Part shown: one piece after another, positions 1 to 7,776 of the stretch
Numbering within the stretch: position 1 is the stretch's first letter
Layout: each line of letters opens with the position of its first letter
Source of the DNA: an uncultured Lachnospiraceae bacterium
GTDB taxonomy: Bacteria; Bacillota; Clostridia; Lachnospirales; Lachnospiraceae
Reading direction: 5' to 3'
Assembly (NCBI GenBank): GCA_900315505.1
Contig: OMZG01000001.1
Location: 62,001 to 126,000, forward strand
Length of the DNA stretch: 64,000 nucleotides
The notes under the pieces: generated by a model
What the model was told of the DNA's origin: nothing
Seen by the model: the letters and a program-made list of their open reading frames with translations, nothing else
Database searches by the model: none
Translations under genes and position numbers: made by a program

Positions 1-231
1 ACGGCTCTCGGGACGATACATCCGAAGGGAAGGGAGTACGGACTATGTGCCGGAGCAAATGTCGTGATGCCGAATCTGTCGCCGACCGGAGTGCGGAAGC
101 TGTATGCACTTTACGAGAACAAGATATGTACCGGAGAGCTTTCGAGCGAATGCAGGGGATGTATAGCCAGAAGAGCCGAGTCGAGTGGCTACAGAATTGT
201 CGTAGACAAAGGGGATGTAAGGCCTCACTGA
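1..231 (+). CDS. hydE: [FeFe]-hydrogenase H-cluster radical SAM maturase HydE, C-terminal fragment (5' end outside window)
   Basis: Frame 1 is open from the first base to a TGA at 229-231 and encodes 76 residues. The reading begins TALGTIHPKGREYGLCAGAN, continues with VVMPNLSPTGVRKLYALYENK and ends IVVDKGDVRPH. This matches my memory of the C-terminal barrel segment of HydE, which with HydF and HydG builds the catalytic iron cluster of [FeFe]-hydrogenase. The CTGELSSECRGC stretch fits the cysteine-bearing C-terminus of HydE. The radical SAM CxxxCxxC motif lies upstream of the window. Biotin synthase-like relatives such as PylB are the main alternative; the GxxPKGREYGL and PNLSP segments favour HydE. 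It indicates an anaerobe that makes H2. Confidence 0.85.
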   Translation, partial: TALGTIHPKGREYGLCAGANVVMPNLSPTGVRKLYALYENKICTGELSSECRGCIARRAESSGYRIVVDKGDVRPH

Positions 232-259
232 ATGTTTTAAATTATTTGAAAATTTCCTC

Positions 260-288
260 TTGACAAACTAAATTAAGTTGCATATAAT
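260..288 (+). promoter_or_regulatory. Sigma-A promoter for the cysK leader/cysK
   Basis: A consensus -35 TTGACA (260-265) and a consensus -10 TATAAT (283-288) are separated by exactly 17 bp. The -10 box lies inside a short imperfect palindrome, GTTG...CAAC, at 277-293, which could be a repressor site. It drives the leader at 353-403 and probably cysK-metY. Confidence 0.85.
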
Positions 289-352
289 ACAACCATAGCA
301 AGAAAACCTAGTTTATCCATAGGAATTATGGGAAAGACAAAAGGAGATGCTT

Positions 353-403
353 ATGAAGACTGATCAGAGGAAGATCTTTCGATGTTGGTTTCATCGAATG
401 TGA
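353..403 (+). CDS. Possible 16-codon leader peptide upstream of cysK
   Basis: The short ORF reads MKTDQRKIFRCWFHRM and is preceded by a good Shine-Dalgarno sequence (AAGGAG, 340-345) at normal spacing. It lies inside the 160-nt transcribed leader between the strong promoter and cysK and carries one Cys codon and one Trp codon. The 3' half of the ORF overlaps a 7-bp hairpin (TTCGATG 378-384 with CATCGAA 392-398), followed 11 nt later by a run of six T residues. An attenuator-type leader sensing cysteine supply is plausible, but there is no protein-level evidence. Confidence 0.45.
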   Translation: MKTDQRKIFRCWFHRM

Positions 404-450
404 TGATTATTTTTTGTATATATTGTATATAAAGGAAAGGACATTTTATT

Positions 451-1383
451 ATGAGCAGCTATGTTAACAGTATTATTGAACTGATTGGAAAAACACCACT
501 TCTGAAGGCAGACCGTTATGCAAATGCGGCTGGTTCAACAGATGCCAATATTTTTGTAAAGCTCGAGCTTTTCAATCCGGCAGGTTCCGTAAAGGACCGT
601 ATAGCACTCGGAATGATCGAGGACGCAGAGAAGAGAGGAGTCCTGAAGCCAGGCGCAACTCTTATCGAGCCTACCTCAGGAAATACCGGAATCGGTATCG
701 CAGCAGTTGCAGCCATCAAGGGCTACAAGGCGCTGATCACACTTCCTGAGACAATGTCAGTTGAGAGAAGAAATCTCCTCAAGGCATATGGCGCAGAGCT
801 CGTACTCACAGACGGAGCCAAGGGCATGAAGGGAGCCATCGAGAAGGCCAATGAGCTTCACAAGCAGATTCCCGGCTCACTCATTCTCGAGCAGTTCGAT
901 AATCCGTCAAATGCCACCACACACGAGAAGACTACAGGCCCGGAGATCTGGGAGCAGACAGACGGCAAGGTAGATTACTTCATCGCAGGTGTAGGAACAG
1001 GTGGAACTCTTACAGGTGTAGGTCATTACCTGAAGAGCAAGAACCCGGATGTGAAGATCGTAGCAGTAGAGCCTGCAGGAAGCCCGGTTCTCTCTAAGGG
1101 TCAGGCAGGACCTCACAAGATTCAGGGTATCGGCGCAGGATTCGTACCAAAGGTACTTGATACCAAGGTATATGATGAGATAATCACAATTGAGAATGAT
1201 GATGCATTCGAGGAGGGACGCCGTTTCGCAGTTAATGAAGGCACTCTCGTAGGCATTTCATCAGGAGCAGCTCTCAAGGCAGCTGATATCATTGCCAAAA
1301 GACCTGAGGCCAAGGGCAAGAATATAGTAGTGCTTCTTCCTGATTCAGGAGACAGATATCTGTCAACAGCACTGTTTTCATAA
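451..1383 (+). CDS. cysK: Cysteine synthase A (O-acetylserine sulfhydrylase)
   Basis: The 310-residue cytoplasmic PLP enzyme makes cysteine from O-acetylserine and sulfide, and the length is normal for CysK. The PLP lysine is K48 in NPAGSVKDR. The phosphate/substrate loop PTSGNTG is at 74-80, and [12 protein letters not shown] (about 178-189) is the glycine-rich PLP phosphate loop. [12 protein letters not shown] near 260 is also family-typical. The start ATG follows GGAAAGG at good spacing. It is followed by a heptamer-repeat spacer and metY, suggesting one sulfur-assimilation operon. CysM/CBS-type relatives are possible, but the length and motifs fit CysK. Confidence 0.95.
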   Translation: MSSYVNSIIELIGKTPLLKADRYANAAGSTDANIFVKLELFNPAGSVKDRIALGMIEDAEKRGVLKPGATLIEPTSGNTGIGIAAVAAIKGYKALITLPETMSVERRNLLKAYGAELVLTDGAKGMKGAIEKANELHKQIPGSLILEQFDNPSNATTHEKTTGPEIWEQTDGKVDYFIAGVGTGGTLTGVGHYLKSKNPDVKIVAVEPAGSPVLSKGQAGPHKIQGIGAGFVPKVLDTKVYDEIITIENDDAFEEGRRFAVNEGTLVGISSGAALKAADIIAKRPEAKGKNIVVLLPDSGDRYLSTALFS

Positions 1384-1460
1384 TTAGTTAAAAGTTCGAA
1401 GTTTATAGTTCGAAGTCCGAAATATCAACCTAAAACTTAGAACTCATAACTCATAACTCA
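1384..1460 (+). repeat. Heptamer inverted-array element between cysK and metY
   Basis: Eleven contiguous 7-bp units (77 bp) start directly after the cysK stop codon. The left units are TTAGTTA, AAAGTTC, GAAGTTT, ATAGTTC and GAAGTCC. The centre is degenerate (GAAATAT, CAACCTA). The right units are AAACTTA, GAACTCA, TAACTCA and TAACTCA. Left AGTT-bearing units are the reverse complement of right AACT-bearing units, so the RNA could fold into a long imperfect hairpin. The metY ribosome binding site begins a few bases later. Same design as at 26206, 27461 and 49098. Confidence 0.85.
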
Positions 1461-1476
1461 ATCAAAGGAGAAATAA

Positions 1477-2778
1477 ATGGCAAGATACGCAGATAGAAAG
1501 TTACATTTTGAGACACTGGCTCTTCATGTAGGTCAGGAGCAGGCTGACCCTGTTACTGATTCAAGAGCAGTGCCTATTTATCAGACATCATCATATGTCT
1601 TCCACAATTCAGACCATGCTGAGGCCAGATTCGGACTCAAGGACGCCGGAAATATCTACGGAAGACTTACAAACCCTACAGAGGACGTATTCGAGAAGAG
1701 GATCGCAGCTCTTGAGGGCGGAGTTGCAGCACTTGCTGTATCATCAGGCGCAGCAGCTGTTACATACGCTTTTAAGGCAGTAGCAAAGGCCGGGGACCAT
1801 ATCGTTTCTGCAAAGAACATCTACGGCGGTACTTATAACTTCCTTGCACATACATTCGTAGATTACGATGTACATACTACATTCGTTGATCCGTTCAACT
1901 ATGACGAGATCGAGAATGCCATTCAGGACAATACCAAGGCCCTCTATGTAGAGTCTCTTGGGAATCCGAACAGTGAAGTAGTGGACATCGAGAAGTGGGC
2001 ACAGATCGCTCATAAGCATGGCCTTCCACTTATCGTTGATAACACCTTTGCTACACCGTATTACCTTCGTCCGATCGAGTACGGCGCTGATATCGTAGTT
2101 CATTCAGCTACCAAGTTCATCGGTGGACATGGAACCACAATCGGTGGTGTCATCGTTGATGGTGGTACATTTGACTGGGCTTCATCTGACAAGTATCCAT
2201 GGCTCACACAGCCGAATGAGTCATATCATGGACTCACATTCGCTAAGGATACAGCACCGGCTGTAATCGCTACATATCTTCGTGCCATCATCCTTCGTGA
2301 TGAGGGTGCTACCTTAAGCCCATTCCATGCATGGATCTTCCTTCAGGGACTTGAGACACTTTCACTTCGTGTCGAGAGACAGGTTCAGAACGCTCTCAAG
2401 GTAGTTGATTATCTGAAGACCAGACCTGAGGTTGAGTATATTTCTCATCCGGCAGCTTCAAAGGATCCTGTACAGCAGGAGCTCTACAAGAAGTATTATC
2501 CGAACGGCGGCGGCTCAATCTTCACCTTTGATATCAAGGGCGATGAGAACACAGCCAAGAAGTTCATCGACAATCTCGAGCTCTTCTCACTCCTTGCAAA
2601 TGTTGCTGATGTGAAGTCACTTGTCATTCATCCGGCTTCAACAACTCATTCCGAGGACAACGAAGAAGAACTTCGCGATCAGGGCATCAAGCCTAATACT
2701 ATCCGTCTGTCAATCGGAACAGAGCACATTGATGATATTATCGAGGACCTTCAGCAGGGCTTCGATGCAATCAGGTAA
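1477..2778 (+). CDS. metY: O-acetylhomoserine sulfhydrylase / aminocarboxypropyltransferase
   Basis: This 433-residue Cys/Met-metabolism PLP enzyme (fold type I) condenses O-acetylhomoserine with sulfide to homocysteine. The PLP lysine is K213 in HSATKFIGGHG. The N-terminal LHVGQEQADPVTDSRAVPIYQTSSY block and the YGRLTNPT motif identify the family. The MetY-specific insertion GTFDWASSDKYPWLTQPNESYHG (about 228-250) separates it from cystathionine gamma-synthase. AAAGGAG lies 6-12 nt upstream of the ATG. Co-directional with cysK, giving transsulfuration-independent synthesis of both sulfur amino acids. Confidence 0.95.
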   Translation: MARYADRKLHFETLALHVGQEQADPVTDSRAVPIYQTSSYVFHNSDHAEARFGLKDAGNIYGRLTNPTEDVFEKRIAALEGGVAALAVSSGAAAVTYAFKAVAKAGDHIVSAKNIYGGTYNFLAHTFVDYDVHTTFVDPFNYDEIENAIQDNTKALYVESLGNPNSEVVDIEKWAQIAHKHGLPLIVDNTFATPYYLRPIEYGADIVVHSATKFIGGHGTTIGGVIVDGGTFDWASSDKYPWLTQPNESYHGLTFAKDTAPAVIATYLRAIILRDEGATLSPFHAWIFLQGLETLSLRVERQVQNALKVVDYLKTRPEVEYISHPAASKDPVQQELYKKYYPNGGGSIFTFDIKGDENTAKKFIDNLELFSLLANVADVKSLVIHPASTTHSEDNEEELRDQGIKPNTIRLSIGTEHIDDIIEDLQQGFDAIR

Positions 2779-2813
2779 TTAATTTTATCCTCCATACTAC
2801 ATATACTTTTCTG

Positions 2814-2840
2814 GGAGCCACCGCGTGTGGCTCCTTTTTC
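2814..2840 (+). terminator. Rho-independent terminator after metY
   Basis: An 8-bp stem GGAGCCAC (2814-2821) pairs with GTGGCTCC (2827-2834) around a 5-nt loop, followed by TTTTT. The terminator and the promoter directly after it are nearly duplicated on the opposite strand at 5796-5868. Confidence 0.9.
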
Positions 2841-2853
2841 ATACAGATTTAAT

Positions 2854-2882
2854 TTTACGTTGCGTACAATCTTTTGTATAAT
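2854..2882 (+). promoter_or_regulatory. Promoter for the MATE gene
   Basis: -35 TTTACG (2854-2859), a 17-bp spacer and -10 TATAAT (2877-2882). The same arrangement with very similar spacer bases is found on the minus strand at 5798-5826. Confidence 0.7.
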
Positions 2883-2913
2883 AGCCTCTGTATTATTATA
2901 ATGAGGTAAATAT

Positions 2914-4350
2914 ATGACAGGGAGTAAACAGACACAGCATACAAATCGTAAAGGCAATCTGCTTGCGCGTATGCGTGAAGGCCATACTCTTGACAGAAAA
3001 GAAGAGATTGAACTTATAGCACAGCTTGCGTTTCCGGCTATCATTGCACAGCTGTCTTCAATCATCATGCAGTATATTGATGCATCAATGGTAGGACAGC
3101 TAGGGGCAACTGACTCTGCAGCAATAGGACTTGTGGCATCTACGACGTGGCTCATAGGAGGGCTGTGCACAGCGGCAGGCATAGGATTCAACGTCCTGAT
3201 CGCACACAGAATAGGTGCTGAAAATGATAAGGAAGCAAGAAATATCGTACGAATCGGACTTATTTTTGCATTATGTATTAGTCTGATCGTAATGGCATTC
3301 TGTGTCGCATTCTCAGGAAAGATTCCGCTATGGCTGGGTGGCGACAGCAGGGTAGCTCCCAGAGCCAGCGCATATTTTGGCATTTATTCAATGGCGCTTC
3401 CGGCCATGCAGATGATGTACATAGCAGGTGGTATGGTTGAGGCATCAGGCAATATGAAGCTTCCGAGCTTTCTGGGTGTTCTGGAGTGCGTGCTGGATGT
3501 GATATTCAACCTGATTTTTATCTTTCCATCAAGGAATATAAGTATTTTTGGAAAAAATATACATGTATATGGATTCGGACTCACGATAAAAGGCGCTGCG
3601 CTTGGTACTGCTCTTGCAGAGGCCCTTGCTGCGGCATTATGCCTTATCTATCTGCTCAGGATCTCTCCTGTGCTTCATCTGAGAAGCGGAGAGAGGATTC
3701 ATGATGTGAAAAAAATAATAAAGAAGGCTCTTGAAATATCTGTTCCATCGGCCGTAGAATCAGTTATTATGGGTGGCGCACAGGTAGTATCTACAACTAT
3801 TGTGGCGCCTCTCGGAGCGGATTCGATTGCCGCCAATTCATTTGCTGTGACGGCCGAGAGTCTGTGCTATATGCCTGGATATGGCATCCAATCCGCCGCC
3901 GTGACTCTGATAGGCCAGTGTTATGGAGCCAGAAGACATGAACTCACGAGAAGGCTTGGATGGATCACGACTATCAGTGGCATAGTTGTGATGACAGGTG
4001 CAGGAATTCTGATGTATATTTTTGCACCGGAGATGATAGGGATACTGAGCCCGGATCCTGTGATCAGGAAGCTTGGGACCCAGGTCCTTCGTATAGAGGC
4101 ATTTGCTGAGCCGATGTTCGGAGCCTCAATTGTGGCCAGCGGTGTCTTCCGCGGAACAGGTGACACGCTTTCGGCTACGATCCGCAATATTATAAGCATG
4201 TGGGGAGTCAGAATCCCGCTGGCGGCAGTTCTTTCAGGACGTCTGGGCCTTCGTGGTGTCTGGATTGCAATGTGCACGGAGCTTATTGTGCGTGGTATAC
4301 TGTTCCTCACACATCTGGCTGGTCATAAGTGGGAGAAGATCAGAAATTGA
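2914..4350 (+). CDS. MATE-family multidrug/toxin efflux transporter
   Basis: The 478-residue polytopic inner-membrane protein has about twelve hydrophobic segments in two similar halves, as in MATE/MatE antiporters, which expel cationic compounds using Na+ or H+ gradients. The first half opens with ELIAQLAFPAIIAQLSSIIMQYIDASMVGQLG (about 30-62), the typical MATE TM1-TM2 signature. The second half restarts with KKALEISVPSAVESVIMGGAQ near 270. The ATG at 2914 follows GAGGTA at good spacing. Monocistronic between a terminator and the convergent ABC ATPase; substrate unknown. Confidence 0.93.
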   Translation: MTGSKQTQHTNRKGNLLARMREGHTLDRKEEIELIAQLAFPAIIAQLSSIIMQYIDASMVGQLGATDSAAIGLVASTTWLIGGLCTAAGIGFNVLIAHRIGAENDKEARNIVRIGLIFALCISLIVMAFCVAFSGKIPLWLGGDSRVAPRASAYFGIYSMALPAMQMMYIAGGMVEASGNMKLPSFLGVLECVLDVIFNLIFIFPSRNISIFGKNIHVYGFGLTIKGAALGTALAEALAAALCLIYLLRISPVLHLRSGERIHDVKKIIKKALEISVPSAVESVIMGGAQVVSTTIVAPLGADSIAANSFAVTAESLCYMPGYGIQSAAVTLIGQCYGARRHELTRRLGWITTISGIVVMTGAGILMYIFAPEMIGILSPDPVIRKLGTQVLRIEAFAEPMFGASIVASGVFRGTGDTLSATIRNIISMWGVRIPLAAVLSGRLGLRGVWIAMCTELIVRGILFLTHLAGHKWEKIRN

Positions 4351-4355
4351 TGATA

Positions 4356-5096
4356 TTATTCTGTCTCAAGACGCAGGAATTCTCTGGTTCTCTCTTCCTT
4401 AGGATTTGAGAAAAATTCATCAGGAACTCCCTGCTCTACGACGACTCCGCCGTCCATGAATATCACTTTGTTCGACACTTCTCTGGCAAATGACATCTCG
4501 TGTGTCACAACAAGCATTGTCATTCCGCCTTCGGCCAGCTGTCTCATGACAGTGAGCACTTCTCCGGTCAGCTGTGGGTCAAGTGCTGACGTCGGCTCAT
4601 CGAAGTAGATGATCTTCGGGTCTGTAGCCAGGGCTCGGGCAATGGCTACTCTCTGCTGCTGGCCGCCTGATAGCTGTGAAGGATACTGCTTTGCATAGTC
4701 TTCCATTCCCACACGGGAGAGCATATCCATGGCGGTCCGTACTGCCTGATCCTTTGGTATCTTCCTAGCAGATGTGAGTCCGAGTGTCACATTGTCAAGA
4801 ACATTCTTGTTCTGGAATAGATTATAGTCCTGAAATACGAATCCTGTCTGCTTCTGGATGCCGGTTATCTCTTTTTTTGACATATCTTTCAGATCATACA
4901 TCTGTCCATCGAATTCCATGAGTCCGGAATCTGCCTTTTCCAGAAAATTGATACAGCGCAGAAGAGTGGTCTTTCCAGAACCTGACGGTCCTAGAATTGA
5001 TACCACATCGCCTTTATTTACATTGAAGCTGACTCCGCGCAGGACTTCTTTATCGTCAAAATTCTTCCTGATATTTTTTATCTCTAATAATGCCAT
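4356..5096 (-). CDS. Polar amino acid ABC transporter, ATP-binding protein
   Basis: The protein of about 246 residues has a complete ABC ATPase core: Walker [11 protein letters not shown]-loop in VFQDYN, signature [15 protein letters not shown], Walker [14 protein letters not shown] and a switch histidine in VVTHEM. It belongs to the GlnQ/HisP branch. I start it at ATG 5096 ([11 protein letters not shown]), because the in-frame GTG at 5105 is part of the ribosome binding site AAAGGTGA. The permease stop lies just upstream (5102-5104), so the two are translationally coupled. No substrate-binding protein is encoded next to it. Confidence 0.93.
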   Translation of the reverse strand: MALLEIKNIRKNFDDKEVLRGVSFNVNKGDVVSILGPSGSGKTTLLRCINFLEKADSGLMEFDGQMYDLKDMSKKEITGIQKQTGFVFQDYNLFQNKNVLDNVTLGLTSARKIPKDQAVRTAMDMLSRVGMEDYAKQYPSQLSGGQQQRVAIARALATDPKIIYFDEPTSALDPQLTGEVLTVMRQLAEGGMTMLVVTHEMSFAREVSNKVIFMDGGVVVEQGVPDEFFSNPKEERTREFLRLETE

Positions 5097-5101
5097 ATGC
5101 T

Positions 5102-5767
5102 TCACCTTTTACCATAAACTGAAAGCTTCTTCTCACCGAATCTCTGAAGCAGTGACAGAACGGTTGAGAAAATCAGATAGATCACTGCTACCTCGAGGTA
5201 GAGAGCCATTGTCTGATATGTACGTCCAGCGATTCTCTGGGCCTGGAAGAACATCTCTGTGACAGTGATATTGGCAGCAAGAGAAGTATCCTTGACCATT
5301 GATATCAGCTCATTTCCGAGGGCTGGGAATGCTGTTCTGAATGTCTGCGGCAGAAGTACATGCCACATGATCTGGACATAGCTCATTCCGACGCATCTGC
5401 CGGCCTCCATCTGTCCGGATGGCACTGACTCGAGTGCACCACGGATAGTCTCAGCAGCATAGGCTCCTTCGTTTATTGAAAAAACAAGCACCGCCGCCGG
5501 GAATGCATCGATATTTACGCCTATTGAAGGCAGTCCGAAAAAGATAACGTACAGTTGTACAAGTAAAGGTGTGCCCCTGATGACCCATATATAGAAGCGG
5601 CAGATCTGCCTGAGAACAGGAATGCGAGCGAACTGCACAAGTGCCACAACAACTGCAATCACAAGCGCTATTGCAAAAGATATGAGTGTCAGCGGAATTG
5701 TCATCAGAAGTCCGCGCGATAATAGCTGTGGGAATGAATCAACCACAACCTGCCATACATTATTCAT
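5102..5767 (-). CDS. Polar amino acid ABC transporter, permease protein
   Basis: The 221-residue HisM/GlnP-type permease has about five membrane spans. The EAA-type coupling motif is in [32 protein letters not shown] (about 110-141), where the cytoplasmic loop contacts the ATPase downstream. The N-terminal span [29 protein letters not shown] is typical of the family. The start ATG 5767 follows AAGGAGAAG. Transport of a polar amino acid or cystine is likely; the specificity cannot be read without the missing binding protein. Confidence 0.93.
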   Translation of the reverse strand: MNNVWQVVVDSFPQLLSRGLLMTIPLTLISFAIALVIAVVVALVQFARIPVLRQICRFYIWVIRGTPLLVQLYVIFFGLPSIGVNIDAFPAAVLVFSINEGAYAAETIRGALESVPSGQMEAGRCVGMSYVQIMWHVLLPQTFRTAFPALGNELISMVKDTSLAANITVTEMFFQAQRIAGRTYQTMALYLEVAVIYLIFSTVLSLLQRFGEKKLSVYGKR

Positions 5768-5797
5768 GATAATCTTCTCCTTATCGTAAATAAGGAT

Positions 5798-5826
5798 ATT
5801 ATATAATAGATTGTGTACAATGTAAA
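5798..5826 (-). promoter_or_regulatory. Promoter for the amino acid ABC operon
   Basis: On the minus strand, -35 TTTACA (5826-5821), a 17-bp spacer and -10 TATAAT (5803-5798). It lies just after the terminator of the upstream gene and is a near duplicate of the MATE promoter. Confidence 0.75.
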
Positions 5827-5840
5827 ATGAAATCTGTATG

Positions 5841-5868
5841 AAAAAGGAGCCACCATCTGGTGACTCCT
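5841..5868 (-). terminator. Terminator of the 228-aa gene
   Basis: The minus strand reads GGAGTCACCA-loop-TGGTGGCTCC (5867-5846) followed by TTTTT. It is the counterpart of the metY terminator. Confidence 0.9.
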
Positions 5869-5888
5869 GAAAAAAGTCCTGACTGTAT

Positions 5889-6575
5889 TCAGGCCTCTGT
5901 CTTTGCTGACTGCGTGGTCTTGTCTTTAGAAGCGGTATCTGTGGAAGTGGTTTCTTTTCCGTTCTTCCATTTGTTCATCTTGTCCATGACGGCGTCATAG
6001 GTCTTCTGTGAGATATCCGGAAGAGTCTTGCCCCATGACTTCGTAGCTTCTTTAAAGCCTTTCTGGAAGGCCTCGATCATCTTGTCAGCCTTGGCTGAAT
6101 CTCCACCGCTGAGTGCCTTTGCGAAGTCAACGATGCGGTCTGAAGTCTGGCTGACACCCCAGTATCCGTCATCTGCGATATCCTTCTGGGCCTGGGCCTT
6201 CGTGGCTGCATCTACAGTGAAATTGCCGCTTGCGAGGAACTTCCACATATCATCGGCATTGCTGATGGCATTTCCCTGACCCTGGATCGTCTTATTGACT
6301 ATATCCATCAGGCTCTTCTGCCTTGACTCCATATCAGCCTTCATCTGGCTGATGAATGCGGTTCTCTGCTCCTCTGATGTGAATACCCTGGTATTGTACG
6401 TGGAGCCTGTCACCTTAGACTTCTCATAGGTGGCAGCTGTATCAGAAAATCCTGCCTTCTTCGAGGCATCCCAAGCAGTCCTGGTATCAGTAACGGCATC
6501 CGTGCTCTTTGCTGCTGCAGCGGCCTGTGTATATGCGCTTCCGCTTCCAACAGCAGTGATCTGTGTTGAATCCAT
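5889..6575 (-). CDS. Hypothetical protein, Ala/Ser/Lys-rich N-terminus with DUF5610-like C-terminal half
   Basis: The 228-residue soluble protein has no signal peptide or membrane span. The first 60 residues are low-complexity (Ala, Ser, Thr). Residues about 75-115 form a likely amphipathic helix (SQMKADMESRQKSLMDIVNKT), and residues 130-195 contain DDGYWGVSQTSDRIVDFAKA followed by a KADKMIEAFQKGFKEATKSWG helix. From memory this C-terminal block resembles the DUF5610 family, but I could not search. AAGGAGG precedes the ATG. It is a single gene with its own terminator. Function unknown. Confidence 0.75.
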   Translation of the reverse strand: MDSTQITAVGSGSAYTQAAAAAKSTDAVTDTRTAWDASKKAGFSDTAATYEKSKVTGSTYNTRVFTSEEQRTAFISQMKADMESRQKSLMDIVNKTIQGQGNAISNADDMWKFLASGNFTVDAATKAQAQKDIADDGYWGVSQTSDRIVDFAKALSGGDSAKADKMIEAFQKGFKEATKSWGKTLPDISQKTYDAVMDKMNKWKNGKETTSTDTASKDKTTQSAKTEA

Positions 6576-6669
6576 AAAAACCTCCTTGACGTTCTTTCAC
6601 TTAATTAACATCCTTGTTATAATAATTATCGTTCCGAAACTCAGTTTCGTAAAGCCTTTTCTGAAAAAA

Positions 6670-7086
6670 TCATACCGCAGTTATCTCAATCCTGTTCTCA
6701 GAGACCATATCGCCATTATTATAAAGCTTATATCGCATTACAAGAGAAAGCGATGGAGCTTCGTCAAGTATCAGACTGATCTCACCGGTCCTGAGCATGA
6801 ATTCGAGAGTCCCTATAGGCGTAGCATAAAGAAATGGAGTCGGTGTATCAACATCGAACTCCATTTTTGTATTAGAGATTCCTTTTCTTATAACGGTGAT
6901 CCGCTTCCCGTCGGTGGACTTTACGGAGGTGGAGGTCACGCCATTCTCATCTGTGGTATCAAATCTCAGGAGAAATCTGCTTCCCGAGGAGACAGACAGC
7001 CGGCCGCTTGTATCCGTATGATTGATATCGGCCATGTCTTTGGACTTCTGGACGGATTTCAGGTGGATCTTTACTTCATAAGACAT
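6670..7086 (-). CDS. DUF1934 (YwiB-like) small beta-barrel protein
   Basis: The 138-residue protein matches the DUF1934 pattern: alternating beta-strand segments such as SVKSTDGKRITVIRKG and TPTPFLYATPIGTLEFMLRTG, with the characteristic PIGTL/ISLILDE region and a closing YKLYNNGDMVSENRIEI. The family adopts a lipocalin-like barrel and has no established reaction. The start ATG overlaps the GntR stop codon by one base, so it is co-translated with that regulator. Confidence 0.88.
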   Translation of the reverse strand: MSYEVKIHLKSVQKSKDMADINHTDTSGRLSVSSGSRFLLRFDTTDENGVTSTSVKSTDGKRITVIRKGISNTKMEFDVDTPTPFLYATPIGTLEFMLRTGEISLILDEAPSLSLVMRYKLYNNGDMVSENRIEITAV

Positions 7087-7763
7087 TATGAATCCTCATT
7101 CTGTTCCTGGATTACCTTCTTGACAGAGTCAACCTGGTTCTGCAGATGCTCATGCATTACGGAACGGACGTAGTTCACATCCTTTCTCCTGAGACCATCG
7201 AGAATCTTGGAATGATCTGTTACGAGATCGGAGTAATCCTTGTCCTGCTTGATGTACTCATATCTATAGCGGTACATCTGCTCCTTCAGATTCTGTATGA
7301 TGTTCATCAGCTTCGGATTGCCGGTGGCTTCATAGATCACATTGTGAAAGGCCTCATCAGCCTCAACTATGGCCCTTACATCCTTTGTCCTGGTCACCTC
7401 GACGAAGTCCTGCATGGCATCCTCCAGCTTTCTGAAATCCTCTGATGTCATTCTCTCGCAGGCATCGGATACGGCCAGCTCATCAAGAGCATCCCTGATT
7501 TCGAGGACATCGAGAAGATCCTTCTCGGTCATCTTCGCTACCTGTGCACCCTTTCTCGGGATGGTGACAGCCAGACCCTCCTGCTCGAGCATCCTTATCG
7601 CCTCACGGATAGGAGTTCTCGAAACCTGGAGCTTATTCGCCAGGTGGATCTCCATCAGCCTTTCGCCGGGCTTGAGCTCTCCCATCAGGATGGCATCGCG
7701 AAGTGCGTTGAAGACATTGTCACGAAGCGGGAGATCAGAGTTTGCATTCATTTTGAGTTCCAT
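7086..7763 (-). CDS. GntR-family transcriptional regulator, FadR/FCD subfamily
   Basis: The 225-residue regulator has an N-terminal winged helix (residues about 12-78: LRDNVFNALRDAILMGELKPG ... SRTPIREAIRMLEQEGLAV) and a C-terminal FCD ligand-binding domain. The latter includes the metal-binding-type region EADEAFHNVIYEATGN and a later TDHSKILDGL histidine. FCD members usually sense small organic acids. It lies between ispE and the DUF1934 gene with tight spacing, an arrangement I associate with Lachnospiraceae. Target genes are unknown. Confidence 0.93.
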   Translation of the reverse strand: MELKMNANSDLPLRDNVFNALRDAILMGELKPGERLMEIHLANKLQVSRTPIREAIRMLEQEGLAVTIPRKGAQVAKMTEKDLLDVLEIRDALDELAVSDACERMTSEDFRKLEDAMQDFVEVTRTKDVRAIVEADEAFHNVIYEATGNPKLMNIIQNLKEQMYRYRYEYIKQDKDYSDLVTDHSKILDGLRRKDVNYVRSVMHEHLQNQVDSVKKVIQEQNEDS

Positions 7764-7776
7764 AAAAAATCCCTTT

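Noticed and set aside
45-263. ORF in frame 3 at the left edge
   Set aside because: It is a shadow of the hydE C-terminal frame, which gives a clear family match.
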